A DNA stretch of 11,128 nucleotides from Reyranella sp. (GCA_004296815.1 SCVT01000143.1:1-11128), one strand, 5' to 3'. Numbered from the stretch's first letter, positions 1 through 7,050 are shown. Notes: generated from the sequence alone by a model not told the origin. Translations and numbers: made by a program.

Positions 1-1699
1 TGCTGGCCTCGAGGGCGTCCGCCGCCAGCTCCTTGCCCTTGTCGACCAGCTTCTCGCTGCCCGTGAGGACGGCGGAGCCGCCGATATACGCCGAGCGCGA
101 GCCCATCGAGCCGACACCGCCCACGCGGTCGGAGTCGCCCATGGCGATCTCGATCTTCGACGGGTCGATACCGAGCAGTTCGGAAGCGAGCTGCGTGAAG
201 CTGGTCTGCAGCCCCTGCCCCATGCCCTGCGTACCCATCCAGATGACGACCTTGCCGTCTTCCTTCACCTCGTAGTGCGCCATCTCGTTCATGACGTTGG
301 CCGAAGTCCACTCGACGTAGGACGCCAGGCCGCGGCCGTAGAGCTTGCCGCGTTTCTGGGCGTCCGCCTTGCGCGCCTCGAAGCCCTTCCAGTCGGCTGC
401 CTCGAGCGTCTTGGTCAGGAAGAGATCGAAGTCGCCGGAATCGTACTTCTCGCCCATCGCCGTCGTGTAGGGCATCTGCGAGGGCTTCACGAAGTTGCGC
501 CGGCGCAGCTCGGCCGGATCCATGCCGATCTGGCGCGCCGCCGTGTCCATCAGGCGCTCGAGATTGAGGATGCATTCCGGCCGGCCGGCGCCGCGATAGG
601 CACCGATCGTCGCCGAGTTGGTGATGACGCAGTTCAGCTTCAGGTCAACGACGGGAATGTCATAGGTGCCGGTCGTGACCTTCGGTCCGACGAAGAGCGG
701 AATGACGACACCCGCGCGCGCCGGATAGGCGCCGATGTTGGCGAAGGCCTCGAGCCGCAGCGCCAGGATCCTGCCATCCTTGTCGAGCGCCAACGCCCCC
801 TTGTGCAGCTGGTCGCGGCCGGCAGTCGTCGCCGCGAACTCCTCGCTGCGTTCGGCGCGCCACTTCACCGGGCGCTTCAGGACCTTGGCGATCCAGACCG
901 CGACGGACTCGTCCGGCTGGATGCCGACCTTCATGCCGAACCCGCCGCCGATGTCGCGCACCAGCACGCGGATCTTGTCCTTCGGCATCTTGAGGATGAC
1001 ATCGGCCAGCGTGTCGCGCGTCACCGACGGGTTCTGGCTGCCGATGTGCACGATCAGCCGGTCGCCTTCCCATTCGGCCATGATCGCGCGCGGCTCCATC
1101 GCGTTGACGATCAGGCGCTGGTGCATGATGTCGAGCGACACGATATGCGCCGCGGCCTTGAAGGCCTCGTCGGCCTTGACGGCATCGCCGAAGCGGTTGA
1201 AGCCGACGAGATTGCCGGGAGCGCCTTTCCAGACCTGCGGCGCGCCGGGTTTCAGCGCGTCCTCGATGGTCGTGACGGACGGCAGAGGATCGTAGTCGAC
1301 CTCGACCAGCTCGGCGGCGTCCTGCGCCTGTTCGCGGGTCTCGGCCACAACGGCCGCGACGGCTTCGCCGACATAGCGCACGGCCTCTGCGGCCAGCGAC
1401 CGGCGCGGCGTCATCTCCGGCTTGCTTCCGTCGGCGTTGGGGAACATCGCTGGAAACGTGAACTCGCCCACGCCTTCCTTGGCCATATCGTCCCAGGTGT
1501 AGACGGCGACCACGCCGGCGGCCTTCTTAGCCTCAGTGGTGTCGATCTTGACGATTTTTGCATGGGCATGCGGGGAGCGAACGAGCACCACATGCACCTG
1601 GTTCGGCCGGGCGAGGTTGTCGGTGAAGCCACCGGTGCCGGTCAAAAGCCGGTCGTCCTCGACGCGCTTGATGTACTGAGCCTTGCCGAACACCGCCAT
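1..1699 (-). CDS. Xanthine dehydrogenase/aldehyde oxidase-family molybdopterin-binding subunit, 3' end outside window
   Basis: Large catalytic subunit of a molybdenum hydroxylase (CoxL/aldehyde oxidase family), which oxidises an aldehyde or hydroxylates a carbon next to a ring nitrogen using water. About 566 residues are present; family members are usually 750-800, so the C-terminal part with the catalytic Glu is missing. Visible: N-terminal MAVFGKAQYIKRVEDDRLLTG, the family start of the a/b hammerhead domain; VRYVGEAVAAVVAET; GGGFGMK at about residues 251-257; AYRGAGR at about 367-373. AYRGAGR is the form II signature; true CO dehydrogenase (form I) has AYxCSFR, so CO oxidation is unlikely. 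The ATG is supported by AGGAG six bases upstream (1706-1710). No FAD or 2Fe-2S partner is seen on the 5' side; they may lie past the left end. It is downstream of the glcG-like gene by 94 bases. The family is certain, the substrate unknown. Confidence 0.93.
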   Translation of the reverse strand, partial: MAVFGKAQYIKRVEDDRLLTGTGGFTDNLARPNQVHVVLVRSPHAHAKIVKIDTTEAKKAAGVVAVYTWDDMAKEGVGEFTFPAMFPNADGSKPEMTPRRSLAAEAVRYVGEAVAAVVAETREQAQDAAELVEVDYDPLPSVTTIEDALKPGAPQVWKGAPGNLVGFNRFGDAVKADEAFKAAAHIVSLDIMHQRLIVNAMEPRAIMAEWEGDRLIVHIGSQNPSVTRDTLADVILKMPKDKIRVLVRDIGGGFGMKVGIQPDESVAVWIAKVLKRPVKWRAERSEEFAATTAGRDQLHKGALALDKDGRILALRLEAFANIGAYPARAGVVIPLFVGPKVTTGTYDIPVVDLKLNCVITNSATIGAYRGAGRPECILNLERLMDTAARQIGMDPAELRRRNFVKPSQMPYTTAMGEKYDSGDFDLFLTKTLEAADWKGFEARKADAQKRGKLYGRGLASYVEWTSANVMNEMAHYEVKEDGKVVIWMGTQGMGQGLQTSFTQLASELLGIDPSKIEIAMGDSDRVGGVGSMGSRSAYIGGSAVLTGSEKLVDKGKELAADALEAS

Positions 1700-1710
1700 A
1701 CGCCACTCCT

Positions 1711-1767
1711 GCCGCTACAATCCGCCCTTGGGTGGGCGGACTATAGCGGCGAGGCGGCATCCGACAA
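1711..1767 (-). promoter_or_regulatory. Candidate sigma70 promoter overlapping a large interrupted palindrome, upstream of the hydroxylase
   Basis: On the minus strand, TTGTCG (1762-1767) and TATAGT (1740-1745) are separated by 16 bases, matching the -35 box at 4/6 and the -10 box at 5/6. An inverted repeat spans 1711-1750: outer arms GCCGCTA/TAGCGGC (1711-1717, 1744-1750) and inner arms TCCGCCC/GGGCGGA (1721-1727, 1734-1740), separated by a three-base internal mismatch with a six-base centre. A transcript from this promoter would start near the palindrome centre, so a full RNA hairpin could form only in read-through RNA from the upstream gene. That fits a DNA operator better than a leader hairpin. 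No T-run follows on either strand, so it is not a standard intrinsic terminator. It fills much of the gap 1700-1793. Confidence 0.4.
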
Positions 1768-1793
1768 GACAGCGTCTGGGATAGCTTCCGCGG

Positions 1794-2282
1794 CTATTTC
1801 GCGGCCGCTGCGGCGGCTCCCGCCATGGCCACTTCGGCATCCTGTGCGGAGGTCACGCCGGAGACACCGATGGCGCCCACGATCTTGCCATCGACGACGA
1901 TCAGCACACCGCCTTCCAGCGGCATGACGCCAGGTACGGCCAGAAGGCGCAGACCGCCGCCGCCCTGGGCAACAACGTCTTGCAGGGCTTTTGTCGGCCG
2001 CTTCAGGTTGTTGGAGGTCACGGCCTTGCCGATGGCGATGTCGACGCTCGCATGTTGCGTATTGTCCATCTTCGAGAAGACGACGAGCTTGGATGAGCTG
2101 TCGACGATCGCGATGGCAACCGGCCAGTTGTTTTTCTTGGCTTCCGCTTCGGCCGCCGCGAGCGCTTTCTTGGCGGCATCGAGCCCAATTGCGGCGCCAT
2201 AGGGCGGCGGGGTCTGGGCGAACGCGGTGAAGGGCAACGCAAAGAAGGCAGCCGCGAGGGCCGCGAGGACAAATCGGATCAT
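1794..2282 (-). CDS. Secreted GlcG/HbpS-family (DUF336) protein
   Basis: A 162-residue protein of the GlcG/HbpS fold, a small family with some haem- or corrinoid-binding members and many of unknown role. Residues 1-22 form a Sec signal peptide (basic residue at 3, hydrophobic stretch, cleavage likely after AFA-22, before QT), placing the mature protein in the periplasm. The domain runs from about residue 30 to the end: AAKKALAAAEAEAKKN, VAIAIVDSSSKLVVFSKMD, IAIGKAVTSNN, then the conserved GGVLIVVDGKIVGAIGVSG and the Ala-rich last helix. The ATG has AGGGAG about nine bases upstream. It lies between pxpA and the molybdenum hydroxylase on the same strand, with gaps of 105 and 94 bases, so it may be co-transcribed with either. 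GlcG-type genes often sit beside oxidoreductases, but a precise role cannot be read from sequence. I have not called it a haem binder. Confidence 0.88.
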   Translation of the reverse strand: MIRFVLAALAAAFFALPFTAFAQTPPPYGAAIGLDAAKKALAAAEAEAKKNNWPVAIAIVDSSSKLVVFSKMDNTQHASVDIAIGKAVTSNNLKRPTKALQDVVAQGGGGLRLLAVPGVMPLEGGVLIVVDGKIVGAIGVSGVTSAQDAEVAMAGAAAAAAK

Positions 2283-2387
2283 GGCGTTTATCTCCCTGGT
2301 TCCGTCTCTTTGGACGGCTCCGGGACTATGGACGCGTTATCGCGGCCGCGCAGGACCGGCGGCGGTCACAACCCGGTGAGAAAGGGC
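2283..2387. other. Intergenic gap between pxpA and the glcG-like gene
   Basis: A 105-base gap. It contains the ribosome binding site of the downstream gene and a small stem CCGTC/GACGG (2302-2306, 2313-2317) with a six-base loop in the presumed leader. I found no convincing -35/-10 pair on the minus strand and no T-tailed terminator. Read-through from pxpA is therefore possible, but this is an inference from absence. Confidence 0.4.
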
Positions 2388-3185
2388 CTAGTGCCTGAGG
2401 CTTGGCATCTCTGGCAGCGTCACGATGCGGATTCCCGCGGTTTCCAGGCCCTCGCGGACGGCCCGAGAAACCGTCACGGCGGTCGGTCCGTCGCCGTGCA
2501 CGCAGATCGAATCGACCTGGCAGGGGATGCGCTTGCCCGACGTCGCATAGATCGCCTGCTCGTCGACCATGCGGCGGACATGGGCCACTGCCTGGGCAGG
2601 ATCCTTGATCATCGAGTTGGCTTCCTTGCGCGGCGTCAGGAAACCGGCATCGGTGTAGGTACGGTCGGCAAACACCTCCTCCGCGACACGCAAGCCATGC
2701 TTGCGGGCAGCCTTGCCCTGCTCGGTGTTGGCTTGTGCCAGGAAGATAAGGTCGCGGTCGACGGCCTTGGTCGCCCGAGCGATCGCTTCCGACATGTCTG
2801 CGCTCTCCGCCGACATGTTGCCCATCATGCCGTGCGGCTTGATGTGCGTCACCTTGGCGCCGTGCAGCGCGGCGATCGCCTGCAGCGCACCGAGCTGATA
2901 GGCGATGTTGGCCTCGAGTTCCTTGGTAGTGAGGTTGATCGCGCGGCGGCCGAAGCCTTGCAGGTCGGCGAAACCCGGGTGGGCGCCGATCGAGACGCCG
3001 TTCTCGGCGCAGAGCCTCACCGTGTCCATCATCACCGTCGGGTCACTCGCATGGAAGCCACAGGCCACGTTCGCAGACTTCACGATCTTCAGGACCTCGG
3101 CATCGTTGCCCATCACCCATGGCCCGAAGCTCTCGCCCAGATCGGAGTTGATGTTGACGTGTCCGGCGTTTGTGGATGCGGCCAT
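2388..3185 (-). CDS. pxpA: 5-oxoprolinase subunit A (LamB/YcsF family)
   Basis: PxpA of the three-part prokaryotic 5-oxoprolinase, which with PxpB and PxpC hydrolyses 5-oxo-L-proline (a lactam) to glutamate using ATP in the cytoplasm. It has 265 residues (typical 245-260). Family motifs in order: NINSDLGESFG (11-21), SANVACGFHASDP (37-49), GAHPGFADLQGFGRR (67-81), KPHG (116-119), the DRTYTDAGFLTPR segment near 174-186, and ICVHGDG (227-233). After KPHG the usual ALYN is replaced by MMGN, a possible sign of a diverged subgroup. The ATG is backed by GAGGGAG (3192-3198), six bases upstream. It is divergent from pxpB, with 38 bases between the starts, whereas the three subunits are more often on one strand. 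Family assignment is firm; a lactam other than 5-oxoproline is possible. Confidence 0.95.
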   Translation of the reverse strand: MAASTNAGHVNINSDLGESFGPWVMGNDAEVLKIVKSANVACGFHASDPTVMMDTVRLCAENGVSIGAHPGFADLQGFGRRAINLTTKELEANIAYQLGALQAIAALHGAKVTHIKPHGMMGNMSAESADMSEAIARATKAVDRDLIFLAQANTEQGKAARKHGLRVAEEVFADRTYTDAGFLTPRKEANSMIKDPAQAVAHVRRMVDEQAIYATSGKRIPCQVDSICVHGDGPTAVTVSRAVREGLETAGIRIVTLPEMPSLRH

Positions 3186-3223
3186 GGGAGACTCCCTCGA
3201 TTCGAGGCGCTATCGTAGCAGAT
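3186..3223. promoter_or_regulatory. 38-base divergent pxpA/pxpB control region made of three short palindromes
   Basis: Three perfect inverted repeats stand almost end to end: GGGAGACTCCC (3186-3196), CCTCGATTCGAGG (3195-3207) and GCTATCGTAGC (3209-3219, arms GCTA/TAGC). The first two overlap the pxpA Shine-Dalgarno sequence. The gap is too short for two complete promoters, so at least one promoter must lie inside the opposite gene's coding sequence. The palindromes could be operator half-sites for a shared regulator or could shape the pxpA leader RNA. That they exist is seen directly; a regulatory role is an inference. Confidence 0.4.
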
Positions 3224-3961
3224 GTGAGCGTTCGGTACCTATCCTGCGGCGACACCGCCTTTACAGTCGAATTCGGCAACGAGATTTCGCCTGAGATCAA
3301 CGGCCGGGTGATGGCCCTGCATACCGCCATCGGCCGTGCCCGCAGCGACGGCAAACTGGCCGGTGTCGTCGAGACCGTGCCCACGATGCGATCCCTCATG
3401 GTGACCTACGACCCTCTGGCGACGTCGCGGGCGGAGTTGCAGCCCAAGGTCGCCGCCTTGGTCGCGCAGGGCCCGGCAGCCGGCCTGAAGAGCCGCAAGC
3501 TGACCGTCCCCTGCTGCTATGACGATCCGGAATTCGCCCCCGACCTTGCCGAGGTCGCGGAGCGCACGAAGAAGACGCCCGAGCAGGTGATTGCGGCGCA
3601 CCTCGCCTCGCCCTTCAAGGTTTATGTGCTGGGCTTCATGCCGGGCCTTGCCTATGTCGCGGGGCTCGAGCCGTCGCTTTTCCTGCCCCGCCGGACGCAG
3701 CCGCGGGTTCGCGTGCCGCGCTCGTCCGTCGCCATCGCGATGGACATGACCACCATCTACCCCTTCGAAAGCCCGGGTGGCTGGCACCTGATCGGCCGCA
3801 CTCCGCTCTGGATGTTCGACCAGCGCCGCGAGCAACCGGTCTTCCTGGCGCCGGGCGATTCACTCAGCTTCCAGAGGGTCGACCGCAAAACCTACGACCG
3901 TATCGTACGCGACGTCGAGGCGGGCTCCTTCGACTGGGCCACGTTGGTGAAGTCGAAATGA
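3224..3961 (+). CDS. pxpB: 5-oxoprolinase subunit B (KipI/allophanate hydrolase subunit 1 family)
   Basis: PxpB, partner of PxpC in the ATP-dependent 5-oxoprolinase; cytoplasmic, 245 residues from the chosen start. I chose the GTG at 3224 because it gives MSVRYLSCGDTAFTVEFG, the usual family N-terminus, and clears the pxpA start. An in-frame ATG at 3170 would overlap pxpA and add 18 non-family residues. The only visible Shine-Dalgarno-like sequence, CGAGG ending at 3207, is about 16 bases upstream, so initiation is probably weak. Motifs: VPCCYDD (usual VPVCY), GFMPGLAYV near 137-145, LPRRTQPRVRVPRSSVAIA, and SPGGWHLIGRTP near 183-194, all typical of the KipI/AHS1 cyclophilin-like domain. The stop overlaps the pxpC start (ATGA, 3958-3961), which implies translational coupling and fits a fixed B:C ratio. 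Confidence 0.94.
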   Translation: MSVRYLSCGDTAFTVEFGNEISPEINGRVMALHTAIGRARSDGKLAGVVETVPTMRSLMVTYDPLATSRAELQPKVAALVAQGPAAGLKSRKLTVPCCYDDPEFAPDLAEVAERTKKTPEQVIAAHLASPFKVYVLGFMPGLAYVAGLEPSLFLPRRTQPRVRVPRSSVAIAMDMTTIYPFESPGGWHLIGRTPLWMFDQRREQPVFLAPGDSLSFQRVDRKTYDRIVRDVEAGSFDWATLVKSK

Positions 3962-5001
3962 GCGCCGCTCTGAAGGTTGTACGCGCCGGCCTGTTCGACA
4001 CGCTGCAGGACCTCGGTCGTACTGGCTTCATGGCGCTGGGCATGCCGACGGCCGGCGCCATGGACCGCATCGGCCTCAGTCTCGCCAATGCGCTGGTCGG
4101 CAATCCGACGAATAGCGCTGGCATCGAGATTGGCGTCATGGGACCCGACCTGCTGGTCGATGCAGACAGCGTTCGCGTGGCGTTGACCGGCCCCTTGTCG
4201 CCTTCCCTGATCGAAGGTCCCGACGCACCGCCCAAGCCGCTCGAGACCGACCGCAGCCACCTCCTGAAGCGCGGTCAGGTGCTGCGCGTCGGCATGATCG
4301 ACGGGTCGAGCACCGCCTATCTCGCGGTCGCCGGCGGCTTCGCCGTCTCGCCGTTCATGGGCAGCCTGTCGACCTACTCGCGCGCCGGCATCGGTGGCTT
4401 CGAGGGTCGCAAGCTCGCCGCGGGCGACGCCCTGCCGCTCGCGCGCGCCGCCGCGCCCGGCGGCGACGAGCGCAAGCTCGCCCAGCCTTTCGACTACGGC
4501 AGCGGTCCGGTGCGGGTCGTCTGGGGGCCGCAGGAAGAATATTTCAGCGCAGAAGGTAGGCAGACGTTCGTCTCACAGGAATATCGCGTGTCCAAGGAAG
4601 CAGACCGCATGGGCATCCGCTTCGAAGGACCTGTGATCGTGCACGCGACCAGCGTCCAGAAGGGTGGCGCCGACATCATTTCCGACGGTATCGGCCCCGG
4701 CGCCATCCAGGTGCCAGGCGCCGGATTGCCGATCGTGCTGCTGGCGGATCGCCAGACGGTGGGCGGCTATCCCAAGATCGCGACTGTCGCCTCGGTCGAC
4801 CTGCCGCGGCTCGGCCGGATGCTACCCGGCCATGCCGTACGCTTCGCGCCGGTCACGGTCGAGGAAGCCGAAGCGCTGCGGCGCGACCAGGAAGCCCGCC
4901 TGCTACGCGCCATCGCGGGCTTCGTGACGGCACGGCCGCCGGGCGGCATCGACCTCGTCCGGCTCTACGAAGAGAACCTGATCGACGGCGTCGTCTACTA
5001 G
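3958..5001 (+). CDS. pxpC: 5-oxoprolinase subunit C (KipA/allophanate hydrolase subunit 2 family)
   Basis: PxpC, the third 5-oxoprolinase subunit, 347 residues, close to the family norm. Databases often label the family 'biotin-dependent carboxyltransferase' because it resembles part of urea carboxylase, but no biotinyl-lysine domain is present. Motifs in order: TLQDLGRTG (15-23), GMPTAGAMD (28-36), LANALVGNP, LAVAGGFAVSPFMGS, the conserved SDGIGPGAIQVPG (242-254) and DRQTVGGYPKIATV (264-277), then a C-terminal helix rich in Arg and Glu. It starts inside the pxpB stop codon and very probably shares its mRNA. Its TAG stop overlaps that of the convergent doxX-like gene through a shared CTAG (4998-5001), leaving no room for a terminator between them. 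Confidence 0.95.
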   Translation: MSAALKVVRAGLFDTLQDLGRTGFMALGMPTAGAMDRIGLSLANALVGNPTNSAGIEIGVMGPDLLVDADSVRVALTGPLSPSLIEGPDAPPKPLETDRSHLLKRGQVLRVGMIDGSSTAYLAVAGGFAVSPFMGSLSTYSRAGIGGFEGRKLAAGDALPLARAAAPGGDERKLAQPFDYGSGPVRVVWGPQEEYFSAEGRQTFVSQEYRVSKEADRMGIRFEGPVIVHATSVQKGGADIISDGIGPGAIQVPGAGLPIVLLADRQTVGGYPKIATVASVDLPRLGRMLPGHAVRFAPVTVEEAEALRRDQEARLLRAIAGFVTARPPGGIDLVRLYEENLIDGVVY

Positions 5002-5393
5002 TCGCTTTCCGCGGCGGCGCCGTCGAACGACATGCGCCCCGGCCCGGCGACGTAGAGCGCCAGAAGGCCGCCGGCGATCGCGATGTTCTTCAGGAAATGG
5101 AACATCTGCACCCGGTCCACGAAGTTCGCGTGGAACAACAGGGCGGTCACGACGCAAAAGCCGGCCAGCGCCAGCGACGCGAACCGCATCTGGAACCCGA
5201 TGACCAGCAGCGCGGCGCCCAGGATCTCGACGAAGATCGCGACGGGCAGGAGCGTGCTCATGACACCGTGCTGGGCCATGAACAGGCCACTGTCGTCGTA
5301 GCCCGCGAACTTGCCCAGTCCCGACCACAGGAACAGGCCCGCCACCAGGCACCTCGCCACCAGCAGAACGCTACTGTTGCCCGTTTCGTCCAT
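4998..5393 (-). CDS. DoxX-family small integral membrane protein
   Basis: A 131-residue protein with four predicted membrane helices at about residues 8-26, 47-67, 71-88 and 101-117. The family pattern is clear: ARCLVAGLFLWSGLGKFAG at the first helix, a long loop, VEILGAALLVIGF in the second, FHANFVD between helices three and four, and FLKNIAIAGGLLAL in the fourth. DoxX-family proteins are inner-membrane proteins; some take part in quinone or thiosulfate redox, but most have no assigned function, and none can be given here. The ATG has GAGGGAG about eight bases upstream. It stands alone on its strand, convergent with pxpC (four-base stop overlap) and divergent from the carboxyltransferase gene. 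A TACACT sequence upstream could be a -10 box but lacks a good -35. Confidence 0.9.
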   Translation of the reverse strand: MDETGNSSVLLVARCLVAGLFLWSGLGKFAGYDDSGLFMAQHGVMSTLLPVAIFVEILGAALLVIGFQMRFASLALAGFCVVTALLFHANFVDRVQMFHFLKNIAIAGGLLALYVAGPGRMSFDGAAAESD

Positions 5394-5499
5394 CGGCCGC
5401 GCTCCCTCGCTCCGGCGCTTTCAGTGTAGCCCCGTCGGCGGCGCATTGGTACGACACGGGACCATCGGAATTGAAACAACGGTACCGGGGAAAGACAGG
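5394..5499. other. Divergent intergenic region between the DoxX gene and the carboxyltransferase gene
   Basis: 106 bases carrying ribosome binding sites at both ends: GAGGGAG toward the DoxX gene and GGGGAAAG toward the carboxyltransferase gene. Promoters for both genes must lie here or in the flanking coding sequence. A weak plus-strand candidate begins at TTGGTA near 5447, but the -10 box at standard spacing is poor. I see no large inverted repeat and no small gene. Confidence 0.35.
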
Positions 5500-7050
5500 A
5501 TGAGCTGGCAACCGGAGATGGACGAACTGCGGCGGCGTCAGGAGCTGACGAAGCGCATGGGTGGTGCCGACAAGGTGAAGCGCCAGCACGACGGCGGCCG
5601 CCTCACCGTCCGCGAGCGCATCGAGCGGCTCCTCGACAAGGACTCCTTCCGCGAACTCGGCAGCGTCGCCGGCAAGGCTGAGTACGACGGACGCAACGAC
5701 CTGACCGACCTGATGCCGGCCAATGTCGTAATGGGGCGCGGCAAGATCGACGGCCGTCCGGTGGCGGTCACCGGCGACGATTTCACGGTGCGCGGCGGCT
5801 CGGCAGACGCCACGATCAAGGAGAAATCCAACTTCGTCGAGCGCTACGCCAACCAGTACCGCGTTCCCGTCGTGCGCATGATCGAGGGATCCGGCGGCGG
5901 CGGATCGGTGAAGACCATCGAGACCACCGGCCGCGCCAACGTTCCCGGCGTGAGCGGCTGGGAGTGGGCGGTGCGCAACATGGGCACCGTGCCGACTGTC
6001 GGCTTGGGCCTGGGATCGGTCGCCGGCCTCGGCGCCGCCAGGCTCGCCGCGACGCACTATTCGGTGATGGTGAAGGAAGTCTCGGCAATGTTCGTTGCCG
6101 GCCCGCCGGTCGTGAATCGCCTGAGCCCCAGGCAGTTCGACAAGCAGGAACTCGGCGGCTGGGAGATCCAGCTCCGCGCCGGCGCCATCGACGAAGCGGT
6201 CGACAGCGAGGACGAGGCCTTCGCCGCCGCGCGCCGTTTCCTCTCCTACCTGCCCTCCTCGGTCTACGACGCCCCGCCGCGAGGGCCACAGACCGACGAT
6301 CCGGCACGTCGGGAAGAGTCCCTCTTCGAGGCCATCCCGCGCGACATCCGCAAGGTCTATCGCATCCGGCCCATCGTCGAGAAGGTTGTGGATCAGGGCA
6401 GCTTCTTCGAGATGGGCAAGCTCTATGGTCGGTCGGTCGCCACAGGCCTTGCCCGCATCGACGGCTGGCCAGTCGCAGTGATGGCGAGCGACCCGATGTT
6501 CTACGGCGGCGGCTGGACGGCCGACGCCTGCCAGAAGGTGGCGCGCTTCCTCGATCTGGCGGAGACCTTCCATCTGCCGGTCGTCTACTTCTGCGACTGC
6601 CCCGGCTTCCTGATCGGCCTCGAGGCCGAGAAGAGCGGCGTCATCCGTCAGGGCGTCCGCGCGATGTCTGCGATGTTCCAGACGACCGTTCCCTGGTGCA
6701 CCTTCATCATCCGCAACGCCTTCGGTGTCGCGGGTGCGGCACATCAGAATGGCGGGCGCATGAACTGGCGCTACGCCTGGCCGTCCGGCCGCTGGGGCTC
6801 GTTGCCGCTAGAGGGCGGCATCGAGGCCGCCTACCGCGCCGACATCGATGCCGCCGACGATCCCAAGGCCAAGATGGCCGAGATCGAGGAACGGCTGAAT
6901 AAGCTCCGCTCGCCTTTCCGCAGTGCCGAGTCGTTCTGGATCGAGGAGATCATCGATCCGCGCGACACGCGCAAAATCCTCTGCGAGTTCGTCGAGATCG
7001 CCGCACCTGTACGTGGTTCCGGCCCCGCCACGATGTGGATGCGGCCTTAG
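5500..7050 (+). CDS. Acyl-CoA carboxylase, carboxyltransferase (beta) subunit
   Basis: Carboxyltransferase of the propionyl-/methylcrotonyl-CoA carboxylase beta family (516 residues, usual 510-540), which moves CO2 from carboxybiotin to an acyl-CoA in the cytoplasm. N-half: GGRLTVRERIERLLD, VVMGRGKIDGRPVAVTGDDFT, and a Gly-rich oxyanion-loop stretch EGSGGGGS (129-136). C-half: RSVATGLARIDGWPVAVMASDP, CDCPGFLIG (365-373), then AFGVAGAAHQNGGR (407-420) and WPSGRWGSLPLEGG. The last block differs from propionyl-CoA (GGAYIVM, VMGAQGA) and methylcrotonyl-CoA (GAGNYGM, VMGGEQA) enzymes, so the acyl substrate is probably another one. I chose ATG 5500 (GGGGAAAG upstream, family N-terminus); the reading frame extends to 5311 without family similarity. 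No biotin carboxylase or biotin carrier gene is adjacent, so the alpha subunit must be elsewhere. It abuts the convergent gene at 7050/7051. Confidence 0.92.
   Translation: MSWQPEMDELRRRQELTKRMGGADKVKRQHDGGRLTVRERIERLLDKDSFRELGSVAGKAEYDGRNDLTDLMPANVVMGRGKIDGRPVAVTGDDFTVRGGSADATIKEKSNFVERYANQYRVPVVRMIEGSGGGGSVKTIETTGRANVPGVSGWEWAVRNMGTVPTVGLGLGSVAGLGAARLAATHYSVMVKEVSAMFVAGPPVVNRLSPRQFDKQELGGWEIQLRAGAIDEAVDSEDEAFAAARRFLSYLPSSVYDAPPRGPQTDDPARREESLFEAIPRDIRKVYRIRPIVEKVVDQGSFFEMGKLYGRSVATGLARIDGWPVAVMASDPMFYGGGWTADACQKVARFLDLAETFHLPVVYFCDCPGFLIGLEAEKSGVIRQGVRAMSAMFQTTVPWCTFIIRNAFGVAGAAHQNGGRMNWRYAWPSGRWGSLPLEGGIEAAYRADIDAADDPKAKMAEIEERLNKLRSPFRSAESFWIEEIIDPRDTRKILCEFVEIAAPVRGSGPATMWMRP

Noticed and set aside
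1..1699. Carbon monoxide dehydrogenase large subunit (coxL)
   Set aside because: The active-site loop is AYRGAGR (form II) rather than AYxCSFR, so aerobic CO oxidation is not supported.
275..1927. 550-codon open frame on the plus strand opposite the molybdenum hydroxylase
   Set aside because: Antisense shadow caused by high GC at third codon positions; composition is His-, Arg- and Asp-heavy without family motifs, while the minus strand encodes a clear protein.
2310..3218. 302-codon open frame on the plus strand opposite pxpA
   Set aside because: Antisense shadow; pxpA shows conserved family motifs throughout and has the better start and ribosome binding site.
3958..5001. Linking pxpC ('biotin-dependent carboxyltransferase' by name) to the acyl-CoA carboxyltransferase as one carboxylase
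   Set aside because: The name is historical; PxpC is a 5-oxoprolinase subunit next to PxpB, has no biotinyl domain and is unrelated to acyl-CoA carboxylase beta subunits.
5371..6744. 457-codon open frame on the minus strand opposite the carboxyltransferase
   Set aside because: Shadow of a strongly conserved gene; it would also overlap the DoxX gene start.
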